Shown in pieces: positions 37,660 to 48,170 of a stretch of 64,000 nt of DNA. A model generated the notes under the pieces. The model saw nothing but the letters and a program-made list of their open reading frames with translations. It ran no database searches and was not told the DNA's origin. Source of the stretch: an uncultured Alphaproteobacteria bacterium (lineage in GTDB: Bacteria > Pseudomonadota > Alphaproteobacteria > Rhodobacterales > Rhodobacteraceae); contig CACBRT010000001.1 of the NCBI GenBank assembly GCA_902541695.1, positions 67,501-131,500 of the forward strand, written 5' to 3'. Position numbers and translations under genes: made by a program. Each line of letters starts with the position of its first letter. Position 1 is the first letter of the stretch.

Positions 37660-40122
37660 ATGGGGGGCATGATGTCAGGGTTACCAAAGTATTCAAGAAT
37701 TATTGTTATAGGTGGTGGAGTAGTTGGGGTCTCTTGTCTATACCATCTAGCTAAATCAGGACTTTCAAATCTATTGCTTATAGAAAAAAATGAGCTTACT
37801 GCTGGGAGTACTTGGCATGCTGCGGGAAATGTACCCACCTTTTCTTCATCCTGGGCAATTATGAATATGCAGAGATATTCTACAGAGTTATATCGAGGAC
37901 TCTCTAAAGAAGTGAATTATCCTATGAATTACCATGTAACAGGTTCTGTTAGATTGGCACATTCCGAAGAAAGAATGATGGAATTTCAAAGAGCAAAAGG
38001 AATGGGTATTTATCAAGGTATGGATATTGATGTAATTGGATTATCAGAATTAAAATCAAAATATCCATTTATTGAAACACATGATTTGAAAGGTGCACTT
38101 TTTGATCCAAACGATGGTGATATTGATCCAGCTCAGCTTACTCAAGCACTGGCAAAAGGTGCACGTGATTTGGGCGCAGACATAATTCGTTTTTGTTCCG
38201 CTACTGGAATTTCAAAGAACAAAAAAAATTGGATAATTAATACAAATAAAGGATCAATCGAATGCGAAATAGTGATTAATGCTGCTGGTTACTATGCGAA
38301 GAGAGTCAGTGATTGGTTCATTCCTTTTGGGGGAAGGTCAATCCCAATGTCAGTAATGAGCCATCAGTATTTATTGACTGAGGAAATTCCTGAATTACAA
38401 GAAAGATCAGAAAAAGTAAATTCAAAACTTCCTTTACTAAGAGATGTTGATAGCAGTTATTATTTAAGGCAAGAAAAAAACGGTCTCAACTTAGGTCCAT
38501 ATGAAAGAAACTGTAAAGTTCACTGGCATGAATCTAATGACCCTATGCCAGATGATTTTAGTTTCCAATTATATCCTGACGATCTTGAACGATTAGAGTG
38601 GTATATAGAAGATGCAATGAAACGTGTTCCAATATTAGGTAAGGCAGGAATTTCAAAAGTGATAAATGGACCTATTCCATATACTCCAGATGGTAATCCT
38701 TTAATTGGTCCTTCACCTGGATTAACGAATGTTTACGAAGCTTGTGTTTTTACTTTTGGTATTGCACAAGGTGGTGGTGCTGGAAAGGTTTTATCAGAGT
38801 GGGTTTCCAAAGGATATACTGAGTGGGATATGTGGTCCTGTGATCCAAGAAGATTCACAGACTATACAGATAAAGATTATTGTGCTGCTAAAGCTGCTGA
38901 AGTTTATGGGCATGAATATGCAATGCATTTTCCTTTTCATTCTTGGCCTGCGGGTAGAGATAAAAAACAATCTCCAAATCATCAAACCATTATCAATAAT
39001 GGGGGACAAATGGGTGCCTATAATGGTTGGGAGCGAGCAAATTGGTTTGCAAAAAATGGGGACGACACTTCAGAGAATTCTACACAATCATGGAATAGAG
39101 AAGGCCCTTGGTTTTTCAGGGTAAGAGAAGAATGTTTAGCAGTTAACAGAAATGTTGGAGTATTAGATTTACCTGGTTTTTCAAGATTCAAAGTAGAGGG
39201 TCTAGGAGCATCTGAGTTTTTATTAAGTAAAATTTCTGGTAATTTACCTGCTATTGATCGAATGAATTTAGCTTATTTTCCTGATGAACGTGGTCGTGTT
39301 TTGACAGAAATGTCTATTATGCGTCATGACCTTAATAAATTTACTTTAATAACTGCTGGAGCTGCACAATGGCATGATTATGAAATTTTAAAATCAGATA
39401 TTAATAAAAATCAAAATGTAGAAGTTTCAGACATCACAAACAATTGGACATGTTTAATCGTAACTGGTCCCAAGTCAAGGTCATTAATAAATAGAATTTC
39501 AAATGCTGATTTAACGCTACCATGGCTATCTTTACAAAATGCAACAATTGAAAATAAACAAATTTTATTAGCTAGAGTAAGTTACGCAGGCGAATTAGGC
39601 TGGGAAATTCATGCTAAGAATGAAGATATGTCATTAATTTATGAAAAAGTATTAAGTGAAGGAGCAACCCCTTTTGGAATGTTTGCTCTTGATAGTCTTA
39701 GAGTTGAAAAAGGATATAGAGCATGGAAAGGAGATCTTTCAACAGATTATAGCCTTCTTGAAAGTGGGTTAGAAAGATTTATAAAATTTGATAAAAAGGA
39801 AGTTTTTCCTGGTAAACAATCTTTACTGTCTGAAAAACAGCGTGGTTCTGTTAAAAAATTTGTTTCTATGATAATTAAAAATAATGTATGTGATGCTCCA
39901 TACATGTCAACAATATGGCATGATGGAAAAATTATAGGAGAAGTCACTAGTGGTGCTTACGGGCATCGTGTAAACGCTTCAATTGCTCTTGGGATGGTGA
40001 AGACTGATTTAGCAATTTCTGGTCAAAATGTTTCAGTAGATATATTTGGAAATGATTTTCCTGCTATTATACAAAATTCTGGTCCTTTATGGGATCCTAA
40101 TAATGAAGTTTTAAAAGTATGA
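37660..40122 (+). CDS. FAD-dependent oxidoreductase with C-terminal GcvT/aminomethyltransferase domain (dimethylglycine/sarcosine dehydrogenase-like)
   Basis: IIVIGGGVVGVSCLYHLAKSG, STWHAAG (potential covalent-FAD His), NVGVLDLPGFSRFKVEG, SYAGELGWEIHAK, RVEKGYRAWKGDL. Confidence 0.92.
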   Translation: MGGMMSGLPKYSRIIVIGGGVVGVSCLYHLAKSGLSNLLLIEKNELTAGSTWHAAGNVPTFSSSWAIMNMQRYSTELYRGLSKEVNYPMNYHVTGSVRLAHSEERMMEFQRAKGMGIYQGMDIDVIGLSELKSKYPFIETHDLKGALFDPNDGDIDPAQLTQALAKGARDLGADIIRFCSATGISKNKKNWIINTNKGSIECEIVINAAGYYAKRVSDWFIPFGGRSIPMSVMSHQYLLTEEIPELQERSEKVNSKLPLLRDVDSSYYLRQEKNGLNLGPYERNCKVHWHESNDPMPDDFSFQLYPDDLERLEWYIEDAMKRVPILGKAGISKVINGPIPYTPDGNPLIGPSPGLTNVYEACVFTFGIAQGGGAGKVLSEWVSKGYTEWDMWSCDPRRFTDYTDKDYCAAKAAEVYGHEYAMHFPFHSWPAGRDKKQSPNHQTIINNGGQMGAYNGWERANWFAKNGDDTSENSTQSWNREGPWFFRVREECLAVNRNVGVLDLPGFSRFKVEGLGASEFLLSKISGNLPAIDRMNLAYFPDERGRVLTEMSIMRHDLNKFTLITAGAAQWHDYEILKSDINKNQNVEVSDITNNWTCLIVTGPKSRSLINRISNADLTLPWLSLQNATIENKQILLARVSYAGELGWEIHAKNEDMSLIYEKVLSEGATPFGMFALDSLRVEKGYRAWKGDLSTDYSLLESGLERFIKFDKKEVFPGKQSLLSEKQRGSVKKFVSMIIKNNVCDAPYMSTIWHDGKIIGEVTSGAYGHRVNASIALGMVKTDLAISGQNVSVDIFGNDFPAIIQNSGPLWDPNNEVLKV

Positions 40123-42563
40123 TTATACCTAAAAAAGGAAGAGCAATCATCATAGGTGGTGGCGTTTCTGGTTGTTCGGTAGCTTATCATTTAGCTAAAT
40201 TAGGCTGGAAAGATGTAATTCTTCTTGAAAGGAAAAAACTTACATCGGGTACAACTTGGCATGCTGCAGGTCTTATTGGACAATTGAGAAATTCACAAAA
40301 TATGACCAGGTTAGCAAAGTATTCTGCTGACCTTTATATTAATCTTGCAGACGAAACTGGCATTGAAACTGGCATGAGGCAAACAGGGTCAATTACAGTT
40401 GCATTAACTGAAAGTAGAAAAGAGGAATTACAAAGGCAAGCTGCCCTAGCTAGAGCATTTAATGTTGAAGTTCATGAAATTGGCCCGAAAGAGGTTAAAG
40501 AAAAATATCCTATTTTATATACGGAAGATGTCATATCTGGTGTTTTTTTGCCTAAAGACGGTCAAGCAGATCCTGCTAATATTGCACTTGCATTAGCAAA
40601 AGGTGCACGAAATATGGGTGTTCAAATTTTAGAAAATATTAAGGTTGAAGATGTAATAATTAATGATGATTGTGCGAAAGGTATTCACTATTCTTTGGAT
40701 AATGGAGAAAAAGGAATTATTTCTTCAGATGTTATTGTCAATTGTGCGGGGATGTGGGCTAGGGAATTAGGATTAAAAAGTGGAGTAAACATTCCCTTAC
40801 ATGCTTGTGAACATTTCTACATTGTAACTGAACCTATTGAGAACCTAAAACAGTTACCAGTTCTACGAGTTCCTGATGAATGTGCTTATTATAAGGAAGA
40901 TGCTGGAAAAATGATGCTTGGGGCATTTGAGACCAAAGCAAAAGCATGGGGGATGGAAGGGATTCCTGATGATTTTTGTTTTGATCAGCTTCCAGAGGAT
41001 ATAGAGCACTTTGAGCCTATACTTTCTCTTGGTTTAAAGAGAATGCCACTATTAAATAATGTAGGTATTAGGACTTTTTTTAATGGTCCAGAGAGTTTTA
41101 CTCCAGACAATAGATATTATTTAGGAGAAGCGAATACCTGTAAAGGATACTGGGTTGCAGCAGGATATAATTCGATTGGTATAATTTCTTCTGGTGGAGC
41201 TGGAATGGCGTTAGCTAAGTGGATTGATAATGGTTCTCCACCTTTCGATCTTTGGGAAGTGGATTTAAGAAGAGCAGAACCTTTTCAAATTAATCGTAAA
41301 TACTTAAAAGAAAGAGTAACGGAAAGTTTAGGTTTATTATATGCTGACCATTTTCCATATCTTCAACCAAAAACAAGTCGAAATATTAGACGTTCTCCTT
41401 TTCATAACTACTTGAAAGATCTAGGAGCTGTATTTGGTGAAGTGGCTGGTTATGAAAGAGCTAATTGGTTTTCAAATCTCAATCAAAAACCTGAATATCA
41501 ATATTCATGGGGAAAACAAAACTGGTTTGAAAATCAAAAAAAAGAACATAGAGCAGTTAGACAAAATATTGGTATATTTGATATGTCATCTTTTGGTAAA
41601 ATTAGGGTAGAGGGAGAAGGTGCTTTAAATTTTTTACAGGAGATTTGTACGGCTCAAATTAATATACAAATTGGAAGAATTGTTTATACGCAAATGCTTA
41701 ATGAAAAGGGTGGAATAGAATCTGACCTTACAATTTCTCGTTTAGGTGAAAAATCTTTTTTATTGGTTGTACCATGCGCAACATTACAAAGAGATTTGTC
41801 TTATTTAAAAAGGAAAAAGAATTCTAATGAGGTTATGATTATTGATATAAGCTCTTCTGAAGGAGTACTTTCAATAATGGGACCTAACTCAAGAAAATTA
41901 TTAGAATGCGTTTCTCCAAATAACTTCAGTAATTCAGCACATCCATTTGGAACTTGGAAAAATATAGAAATTGGATCAGGCTTAGCTAGAGCACATCGAG
42001 TGAGTTATGTAGGAGAACTTGGTTGGGAAATTTATATAAGTTCTGACCAGTGCGCTCATGTTTTTGAAGAAATATGGAAATTCCAAGAAGAAATGAAGTT
42101 TAATCTTTGCGGCATTCATGCATTAGATAGTTGTAGAATTGAAAAAGCATATAGGCATTTTGGCCATGACATCACAGATGAAGATCATATAGTTGATGCA
42201 GGTCTTTCTTTTACTGCAGACTTGTCCAAAAAAAACTTTAAAGGAAAAGATTCAATACTTAAAAAAAGAAAAGTTGGTTCAAGTAAAAAAATGTTACAAT
42301 TCAAATTAAATGATCCAAGTAAAATGATTTACCATAATGAACCGGTTTTGCGGGATAATAAAATTGTAGGATACTTAACTTCAGGTAATTTTGGTCATAC
42401 TTTAGGAGGTTGTATTGGATTAGGATATGTAGATTCAAAAAACTTATCTAATGAAGAAATCTTATCCTTTGATTACAGTATAGATGTGGCGGGAGAAATT
42501 GTAACTGCGGAAGCCAGTTTAAAACCTATGTATGATCCAAAGTCTGAAAGAGTAAGAATGTAA
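40119..42563 (+). CDS. FAD-dependent oxidoreductase with GcvT domain (dimethylglycine/sarcosine dehydrogenase-like), tandem paralogue
   Basis: IIIGGGVSGCSVAYHLAKLG, TTWHAAGLIGQLR, NIGIFDMSSFGKIRVEG, SYVGELGWEIYI; ATGA overlap with the upstream gene. Confidence 0.92.
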   Translation: MIIPKKGRAIIIGGGVSGCSVAYHLAKLGWKDVILLERKKLTSGTTWHAAGLIGQLRNSQNMTRLAKYSADLYINLADETGIETGMRQTGSITVALTESRKEELQRQAALARAFNVEVHEIGPKEVKEKYPILYTEDVISGVFLPKDGQADPANIALALAKGARNMGVQILENIKVEDVIINDDCAKGIHYSLDNGEKGIISSDVIVNCAGMWARELGLKSGVNIPLHACEHFYIVTEPIENLKQLPVLRVPDECAYYKEDAGKMMLGAFETKAKAWGMEGIPDDFCFDQLPEDIEHFEPILSLGLKRMPLLNNVGIRTFFNGPESFTPDNRYYLGEANTCKGYWVAAGYNSIGIISSGGAGMALAKWIDNGSPPFDLWEVDLRRAEPFQINRKYLKERVTESLGLLYADHFPYLQPKTSRNIRRSPFHNYLKDLGAVFGEVAGYERANWFSNLNQKPEYQYSWGKQNWFENQKKEHRAVRQNIGIFDMSSFGKIRVEGEGALNFLQEICTAQINIQIGRIVYTQMLNEKGGIESDLTISRLGEKSFLLVVPCATLQRDLSYLKRKKNSNEVMIIDISSSEGVLSIMGPNSRKLLECVSPNNFSNSAHPFGTWKNIEIGSGLARAHRVSYVGELGWEIYISSDQCAHVFEEIWKFQEEMKFNLCGIHALDSCRIEKAYRHFGHDITDEDHIVDAGLSFTADLSKKNFKGKDSILKKRKVGSSKKMLQFKLNDPSKMIYHNEPVLRDNKIVGYLTSGNFGHTLGGCIGLGYVDSKNLSNEEILSFDYSIDVAGEIVTAEASLKPMYDPKSERVRM

Positions 42564-42566
42564 TAA

Positions 42567-44120
42567 ATGACAATAGATGTACCAAATAAGGAAATTAATA
42601 AGAGATCAGGTGGGAGAAGTGCTAGGCAAGCTTTGAGGTCTGCACCGTTGGCCAAAGAATTACGTCCTGTAAAGCCTGGATTAATTGGAGGTTCATATAA
42701 TCCATTAACTGATGAAGAGATTTTAAAAATTCACAATTCAGCTCTAAAGGTATTAGAAGAAATAGGTCTTGCTGATGCACCTGAAAGTGGAGTTAAATCA
42801 ATGACTTCAGTTGGTGCAATTTTAGGTGAAGACGGAAGAATAAGATTTCCTAGGGAATTAGTTGAAAACACTTTATCTTATGCTGCACGAGATTTCACAC
42901 TTCATAGTCGTTCAAATAAAAATAGCCTTTTATTAGAAAAAAATCGTGTCTATTATGGAACTGCTGGGGCAGCAGTTCATGTTGTAGATTTAGAAACGAA
43001 TGAATACAGGGATAGTACAGTTTCAGATTTGTTTGCTGCGGCTAAATTATCAGATCATCTTGATAACATTCATTTTCTACAAAGACCAATGATCTGTAGA
43101 GATATTGTTGATAATTTTGAAATGGATTTAAATACCGTTTTTGCTTGTTGTGCTGGAACAAGCAAACATGTAGGAGTTTCATTTACTGAAGCTTCATATG
43201 TAAAACCAATTATGGAAATGGTACACATATTATCTGGTGGTAAGAATTCTTGGTTTGAGAAACCATTTATATCAAATTCGAATTGTTTTGTTGTACCACC
43301 TCTAAAATTTGCAACTGAAAGTTGTTTAGTAATGGAAGAATGTATTAAATCAGGCATGCCAATTCTTCTTTTATCCGCAGGTCAAGCTGGAGCAACTGCT
43401 CCTGCACCAATTGCAGGAGCAATAGTGCAAGCTGTCGCTGAATGTTTAGCTGGTTTAGTATACGTAAATTCAATAGAAAAAGGTTTTCCAGCTATTTTTG
43501 GTACTTGGCCTTTTGTTTCAGATTTAAGAACTGGTGCAATGTCTGGAGGATCAGGTGAGCAGGCACTTCTTACAGCAGGGTGTGCACAAATGCATAGATT
43601 TTATAATCTCCCTGGAGGTGCAGCTGCAGGTATTGCAGACTCCAAGTTACCTAATATGCAAGCAGGTTGGGAGCAGGCGACATCAAATGTTATGGCAGGA
43701 TTAGCTGGACTTAATTTGGTATATGAATCTGCAGGAATGCATGCTTCTCTTTTAGGATTTTGTTTAGAGAGTCTAGTTCTAGGAGATGATTTACTTGGTC
43801 AAGCATTGAGATGTGTAAAAGGAATAGATGTAAACAACGCTAGTTTAAGCTTAGATACGATGAGAGATATTTGCTTAAATGGTCCTGGTCATTATTTAGG
43901 TCACAATCAAACTTTAAGTTTAATGCAAACAGAATACATTTATCCAGTTTTAGGAGATAGAACTAGTCCCAAAGAATGGGCTGAAAATGGGAAACCAGAT
44001 CTTTTATTAAAAGCAAAAGAAAGAACAAAAGATTTACTTTCAACCCCAACAAAAGACGAATTAAATCCATTATTAAGAAAAGAAATAATGCAAAAATTTC
44101 CTATACATTTGAAAATTTAA
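42567..44120 (+). CDS. Trimethylamine methyltransferase (MttB) family protein, non-pyrrolysine type
   Basis: MttB-type GGSYNPLTDEEILKIHNSALKVLEEIGL, LLLSAGQAGATAPAPIAGAIVQAVAE, full-length ORF with no in-frame TAG. Confidence 0.88.
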   Translation: MTIDVPNKEINKRSGGRSARQALRSAPLAKELRPVKPGLIGGSYNPLTDEEILKIHNSALKVLEEIGLADAPESGVKSMTSVGAILGEDGRIRFPRELVENTLSYAARDFTLHSRSNKNSLLLEKNRVYYGTAGAAVHVVDLETNEYRDSTVSDLFAAAKLSDHLDNIHFLQRPMICRDIVDNFEMDLNTVFACCAGTSKHVGVSFTEASYVKPIMEMVHILSGGKNSWFEKPFISNSNCFVVPPLKFATESCLVMEECIKSGMPILLLSAGQAGATAPAPIAGAIVQAVAECLAGLVYVNSIEKGFPAIFGTWPFVSDLRTGAMSGGSGEQALLTAGCAQMHRFYNLPGGAAAGIADSKLPNMQAGWEQATSNVMAGLAGLNLVYESAGMHASLLGFCLESLVLGDDLLGQALRCVKGIDVNNASLSLDTMRDICLNGPGHYLGHNQTLSLMQTEYIYPVLGDRTSPKEWAENGKPDLLLKAKERTKDLLSTPTKDELNPLLRKEIMQKFPIHLKI

Positions 44121-44126
44121 ATTGCT

Positions 44127-44903
44127 CTAGCCTTTAATTCTATAACCTGTTTTAAATATCAAACCTATTAAAATTAAGCATATGAATAAAAAAATTATAA
44201 TAAAACTAAAAGAAATAATAATAGCTATGTCTGCTGTACCAAAAAAACTCCATCTAAATCCGTTTATTACATAAAATATTGGATTAAATTTTGTCACAAA
44301 CTGCCATAATTCTGGAAGCATTTTAACTGAATAAAAACTTCCTCCAAGGAAAACTAAAGGCGTAATAATTAACAATGGAATTAATTGCAGTTTTTCAAAA
44401 TTTGTTGCCCAAATACCGACAATGAAACCAAAAAGTGAAAAAGTAATACTTATTAAAATTAATAAAAAAAGCATCAATAGAGGGTGCTTTATATAAAAAT
44501 CAACAAATATTGTAGATGTTAATAAAATTAATAAACTTATCAAAATTGATTTACTTACTGCTGCTCCAGCATATCCGATAACTATTTCATATGCTGATAT
44601 AGGGGCTGACATAATTTCAAAAATCGAACCATTATATTTAGGTAAATATATACCAAATGCTGCAAAATTAACACTTGTCGTCATGACAGAAAGCATTATC
44701 AGTCCTGGTACAATAAAGGCCCCATATGATACACTATCAATCGTTGATATCTTAGTTCCAATTGCTGCCCCAAAAACAATAAAATAGAGTGAGGTAGAAA
44801 GAACAGGCGCTAAAATACTTTGCATTATAGTTCTTAATGCTCTTGCCATTTCAAATTTATAGATAGCTTTAATTGAATTAAAGTTCACCTTAAACCCTCT
44901 CAC
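44127..44903 (-). CDS. ABC-2 type transporter permease
   Basis: Six-TM-like hydrophobic protein, GAFIVPGLIMLSVMT, FLGGSFYSVKMLPELWQFVTKFNPIFYVINGFR. Confidence 0.9.
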   Translation of the reverse strand: MRGFKVNFNSIKAIYKFEMARALRTIMQSILAPVLSTSLYFIVFGAAIGTKISTIDSVSYGAFIVPGLIMLSVMTTSVNFAAFGIYLPKYNGSIFEIMSAPISAYEIVIGYAGAAVSKSILISLLILLTSTIFVDFYIKHPLLMLFLLILISITFSLFGFIVGIWATNFEKLQLIPLLIITPLVFLGGSFYSVKMLPELWQFVTKFNPIFYVINGFRWSFFGTADIAIIISFSFIIIFLFICLILIGLIFKTGYRIKG

Positions 44904-45807
44904 TAATTATATCTAAAAAAATGTCCTCGAGGGAACTTTCTTCTGTTTTTATATCAACTACTGGAATCTTTAATTCAGAAATAATATTTATCATTTTTTT
45001 GATATTAATATCTTTATTATTTTTTAATTTCTTAATGACTAAACAAAAATTATCATTAGTAATGAAGCAGTCAAAATCTTTAATTTTATTTGGTATTTCA
45101 TAAATCTTTTTTCCAAATTCAATTATAATTGATTTCTTTCCAAACCTATTGATTAGATTTTCTTTTTGTTCAACCAAAATTAATTTTCCTTTATCAATTA
45201 TCCCTATTCTATCAGCTATAGTTTCTGCTTCTTTAATGTAATGTGTTGTTAATATAACAGTAACACCATTTCTTTTTAGCTGAAGGATCATATCCCACAT
45301 TTCTTTTCGTAGTTGAATATCTACTCCAGAAGTAGGCTCATCTAAAAAAAGAATTTTAGGATTATGAGAAAGTGCTTTAGCTATAAGCACTCTTCTTTTC
45401 ATTCCACCAGAAAGGGTAATTATTGAAGAATTTTTTTTATCCCACAGCTTTAAAGATTGAATTATATTTTTTATATATCTATCGTCAGGTTTTAATCCAA
45501 AAAGTCCTCTTGAAAAATTAACTGTATTTAAAACACTTTCATAACTGTCCAGTGGAAATTCTTGAGGAACAAGTCCAATCAATGCTCTTGTTTTTCTATA
45601 GTCTTTTAAAGTGTCAAAGTTTGAAACTTTAATAAGTCCTTTTGTTTGTTTTATTAATCCACATATACATGATATGAGAGTAGTTTTACCTGCTCCATTA
45701 GGTCCAAGCAAAGCAAAAATTTCTCCTCTATTTATATCTAAAGATATATTTGATAGAGCATAAAAATTATCAGAGTAAACTTTGGTTATATTTTTTACAG
45801 AAATCAT
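44890..45807 (-). CDS. ABC transporter ATP-binding protein (CcmA/NatA-type)
   Basis: LLGPNGAGKTTL, LSGGMKRRVLIAKAL, ILFLDEPTSGVD. Confidence 0.94.
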   Translation of the reverse strand: MISVKNITKVYSDNFYALSNISLDINRGEIFALLGPNGAGKTTLISCICGLIKQTKGLIKVSNFDTLKDYRKTRALIGLVPQEFPLDSYESVLNTVNFSRGLFGLKPDDRYIKNIIQSLKLWDKKNSSIITLSGGMKRRVLIAKALSHNPKILFLDEPTSGVDIQLRKEMWDMILQLKRNGVTVILTTHYIKEAETIADRIGIIDKGKLILVEQKENLINRFGKKSIIIEFGKKIYEIPNKIKDFDCFITNDNFCLVIKKLKNNKDINIKKMINIISELKIPVVDIKTEESSLEDIFLDIISERV

Positions 45808-45822
45808 TGGTCAGATTTTTTA

Positions 45823-46866
45823 CTAAATTGGAAAAGGAAACTCTCTGTGTACTTTATCCAAATCACTCAAAATCTCATCTGATAATACAACGTCCAAACC
45901 ACTAATTATATTTTTTAACTGTTCATTTGTAGTAGCACCAAAAATAGTAGATCCCATAAATGGTTTTGTACTACAAAACGCAAGAGCCATATGTATTGGG
46001 TTTAATTGATGCTTTTTAGCAACTTTTATATAATTAGCTACAGCTAATAATGATCTAGGGTTGAATCTTCCCATTAATCCAGGAGACACTTTAAGCCGTG
46101 AATTTTCTGGTATTTTCCCATTCTGGTATTTGCCTGACAATAACCCAGCGGCTAGCGGTGAATAAGATAGTAGGCTTATATTTTCATTATGACTCACCTC
46201 AGCAAGATCAGTGTCATAAAATCTGCATAATAAGCTATATTCATTTTGAATTGAAATAATATGATCAAAATTATTTTCATTTGCAATTTTTTTGAATTGC
46301 ATTGTACCCCATGCAGTTTCATTTGATAGTCCAATATTTCTTATTTTTCCTTCTTTAACTTTCTTTGAAAGAAAATTTAGAATGTTAAAAATATCTAGTT
46401 TAATCTTTTTAGTATTTTGATTCGAAGGGTTATACTTCCAATTTTGTCGAAAATGATAAGAGCCTCTATTGGGCCAATGTAATTGATAAAGATCTATATA
46501 ATCTGTGTTAAGTCTTTTTAAGCTTTTAGTTAAAGCTTCTTCTATTGTACCTTCATTTATAGGTTTTCCATCTCTAACAGTTTTATTTCCAATTCCAACA
46601 ACTTTAGTTGCTATGATTATATCGTCTCTTTTTTTTCTCTTTCTGAGCCAATTACCAATTATTTTTTCTGTATCTCCAGCTGTTTCTTTTCTCAATGGAT
46701 TTGTAGGGTACATTTCTGCGGTATCTACAAAATTTATCCCATTTTCTAATGAAAAATCTAATTGCCAATGTCCGTCCTTTTCAGAGGTGGCCTCTCCCCA
46801 TGTCATTGATCCTAAACAATAACTAGATACCCGAAGCTCACTATTTCCAAGTTTATTTATTTTCAA
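45823..46866 (-). CDS. Aldo/keto reductase (Tas-like)
   Basis: NFVDTAEMYPTNP, DYIDLYQLHWPNRG, IRNIGLSNETAWGTMQF. Confidence 0.92.
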   Translation of the reverse strand: MKINKLGNSELRVSSYCLGSMTWGEATSEKDGHWQLDFSLENGINFVDTAEMYPTNPLRKETAGDTEKIIGNWLRKRKKRDDIIIATKVVGIGNKTVRDGKPINEGTIEEALTKSLKRLNTDYIDLYQLHWPNRGSYHFRQNWKYNPSNQNTKKIKLDIFNILNFLSKKVKEGKIRNIGLSNETAWGTMQFKKIANENNFDHIISIQNEYSLLCRFYDTDLAEVSHNENISLLSYSPLAAGLLSGKYQNGKIPENSRLKVSPGLMGRFNPRSLLAVANYIKVAKKHQLNPIHMALAFCSTKPFMGSTIFGATTNEQLKNIISGLDVVLSDEILSDLDKVHREFPFPI

Positions 46867-46870
46867 TTTA

Positions 46871-48019
46871 TTACTCCCAAAATTTGTTTGATAAGATTTT
46901 CTTCTTTATCATTAAATTGCTATCACCAAGTTCAGGTGCTATTTTTTTAAAACTTAATTTTAAGTTATCATAGAGTATTGGTGTTCTTACAAATTTTTCA
47001 CCATTTATGGATTTTATCATTTTTCTAGATTTTGTTTGAACATGATTTAGAGCTTCACCAACAGAATTTACATTTCCAACTGGCACTTTTGCTTCGTTTA
47101 AGACTTTAATAATTTTTTCTTTTTTAAATTTTTTTAATTTATTTGATAATTCTCTAATCAATTTGATTCTATTTTGAATTCTTTTTTTGTTAGTTGAAAA
47201 TTTTTTTTTATTTGCAAAATCCCATTTAAAAGCATTACACAAAGATTTAAACTGGATGTCGTTACCGCAGGCGATGACAATGTCACCGTCTTTGACTTCA
47301 AATAATTGATAAGGTACGATTGATGGATGAATATTACCCATTCTTCTTGGCTCTTTGTTGTTTAGCAAAAAGGTTGAAGCTTGATTTGCTAAAACAGCTA
47401 GTTGAGTATCGTACAATGACATGTCAATGAAAGTTCCCGTCCGATTTTTTTTTCTTGAAATTAATGCTGATTGAATGGCTACAATACTGTACAGGGAGGT
47501 AAAAATGTCTGCATAGGCTACTCCAGGTTTAATAGGTGGTCCATCTTTTTCTCCAGTTATGTTCATTATTCCTGCCATAGCTTGAATTATAAAATCATAC
47601 CCAGGCAGCAGGGCTAATGGACCGTTTTGGCCAAATCCTGTAATCGAGCAGTAAATTATTGAGTTATTCACTTTTTTAATTGTTTTGTAATCTAATTTAT
47701 ATTTTTTTAAGTTACCAACTTTATAATTTTCAATGATTACGTCAGCTTTTGCTGCCAAATTTTTAACAATTTCTAGATCATCTTTTTTTTTGAAATCAGC
47801 AACTAAAGAGTATTTTCCTCTATTTGTACATTTGAAGTATGAGCTATTATTATTGAAACTATCTTCTCCCCAACCTCTAGTTTCATCTCCTATTGGGGAC
47901 TCAACTTTAATAACCTCTGCTCCAAGATCTGCTAGTAATTGACCAGCCCAAGGTCCAGCTAATACTCTAGCCAGTTCTAAAACTTTAAGTCCTTCCAAGG
48001 GAGATTTCATAATTTTCAT
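46871..48019 (-). CDS. CaiB/BaiF family CoA transferase
   Basis: GLKVLELARVLAGPWAGQLLADLGAEVIKVE, YCSITGFGQNGPLALLPGYDFIIQAMAGIMNITG. Confidence 0.95.
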   Translation of the reverse strand: MKIMKSPLEGLKVLELARVLAGPWAGQLLADLGAEVIKVESPIGDETRGWGEDSFNNNSSYFKCTNRGKYSLVADFKKKDDLEIVKNLAAKADVIIENYKVGNLKKYKLDYKTIKKVNNSIIYCSITGFGQNGPLALLPGYDFIIQAMAGIMNITGEKDGPPIKPGVAYADIFTSLYSIVAIQSALISRKKNRTGTFIDMSLYDTQLAVLANQASTFLLNNKEPRRMGNIHPSIVPYQLFEVKDGDIVIACGNDIQFKSLCNAFKWDFANKKKFSTNKKRIQNRIKLIRELSNKLKKFKKEKIIKVLNEAKVPVGNVNSVGEALNHVQTKSRKMIKSINGEKFVRTPILYDNLKLSFKKIAPELGDSNLMIKKKILSNKFWE

Positions 48020-48137
48020 AGTAAATATAAATAAATTTTAAAGTTGCTAAATTGTGTATTATTACTAAATATCTTTTATCTAATACTTTTATTTAATTAG
48101 ATTAGTTAATAAGCAGTGTTATCAAATAGAAGTCTAT

Positions 48138-48158
48138 AATGATTTCTAGAAAATCATT
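48138..48158 (+). promoter_or_regulatory. Leader hairpin just upstream of the S49 peptidase Shine-Dalgarno
   Basis: AATGATTT-CTAGA-AAATCATT perfect 8-bp stem, TATAAT at 48135-48140, then AAGGAG. Confidence 0.35.
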
Positions 48159-48170
48159 CAAGGAGTTAAA

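Noticed and set aside
38729-39124. 131-aa ORF in another frame within the first DMGDH-like gene
   Set aside because: Entirely inside a clearly conserved gene in a different frame.
42567-44120. Pyrrolysine-containing MttB
   Set aside because: The ORF is full length with no internal amber codon, so it is a non-Pyl homologue.
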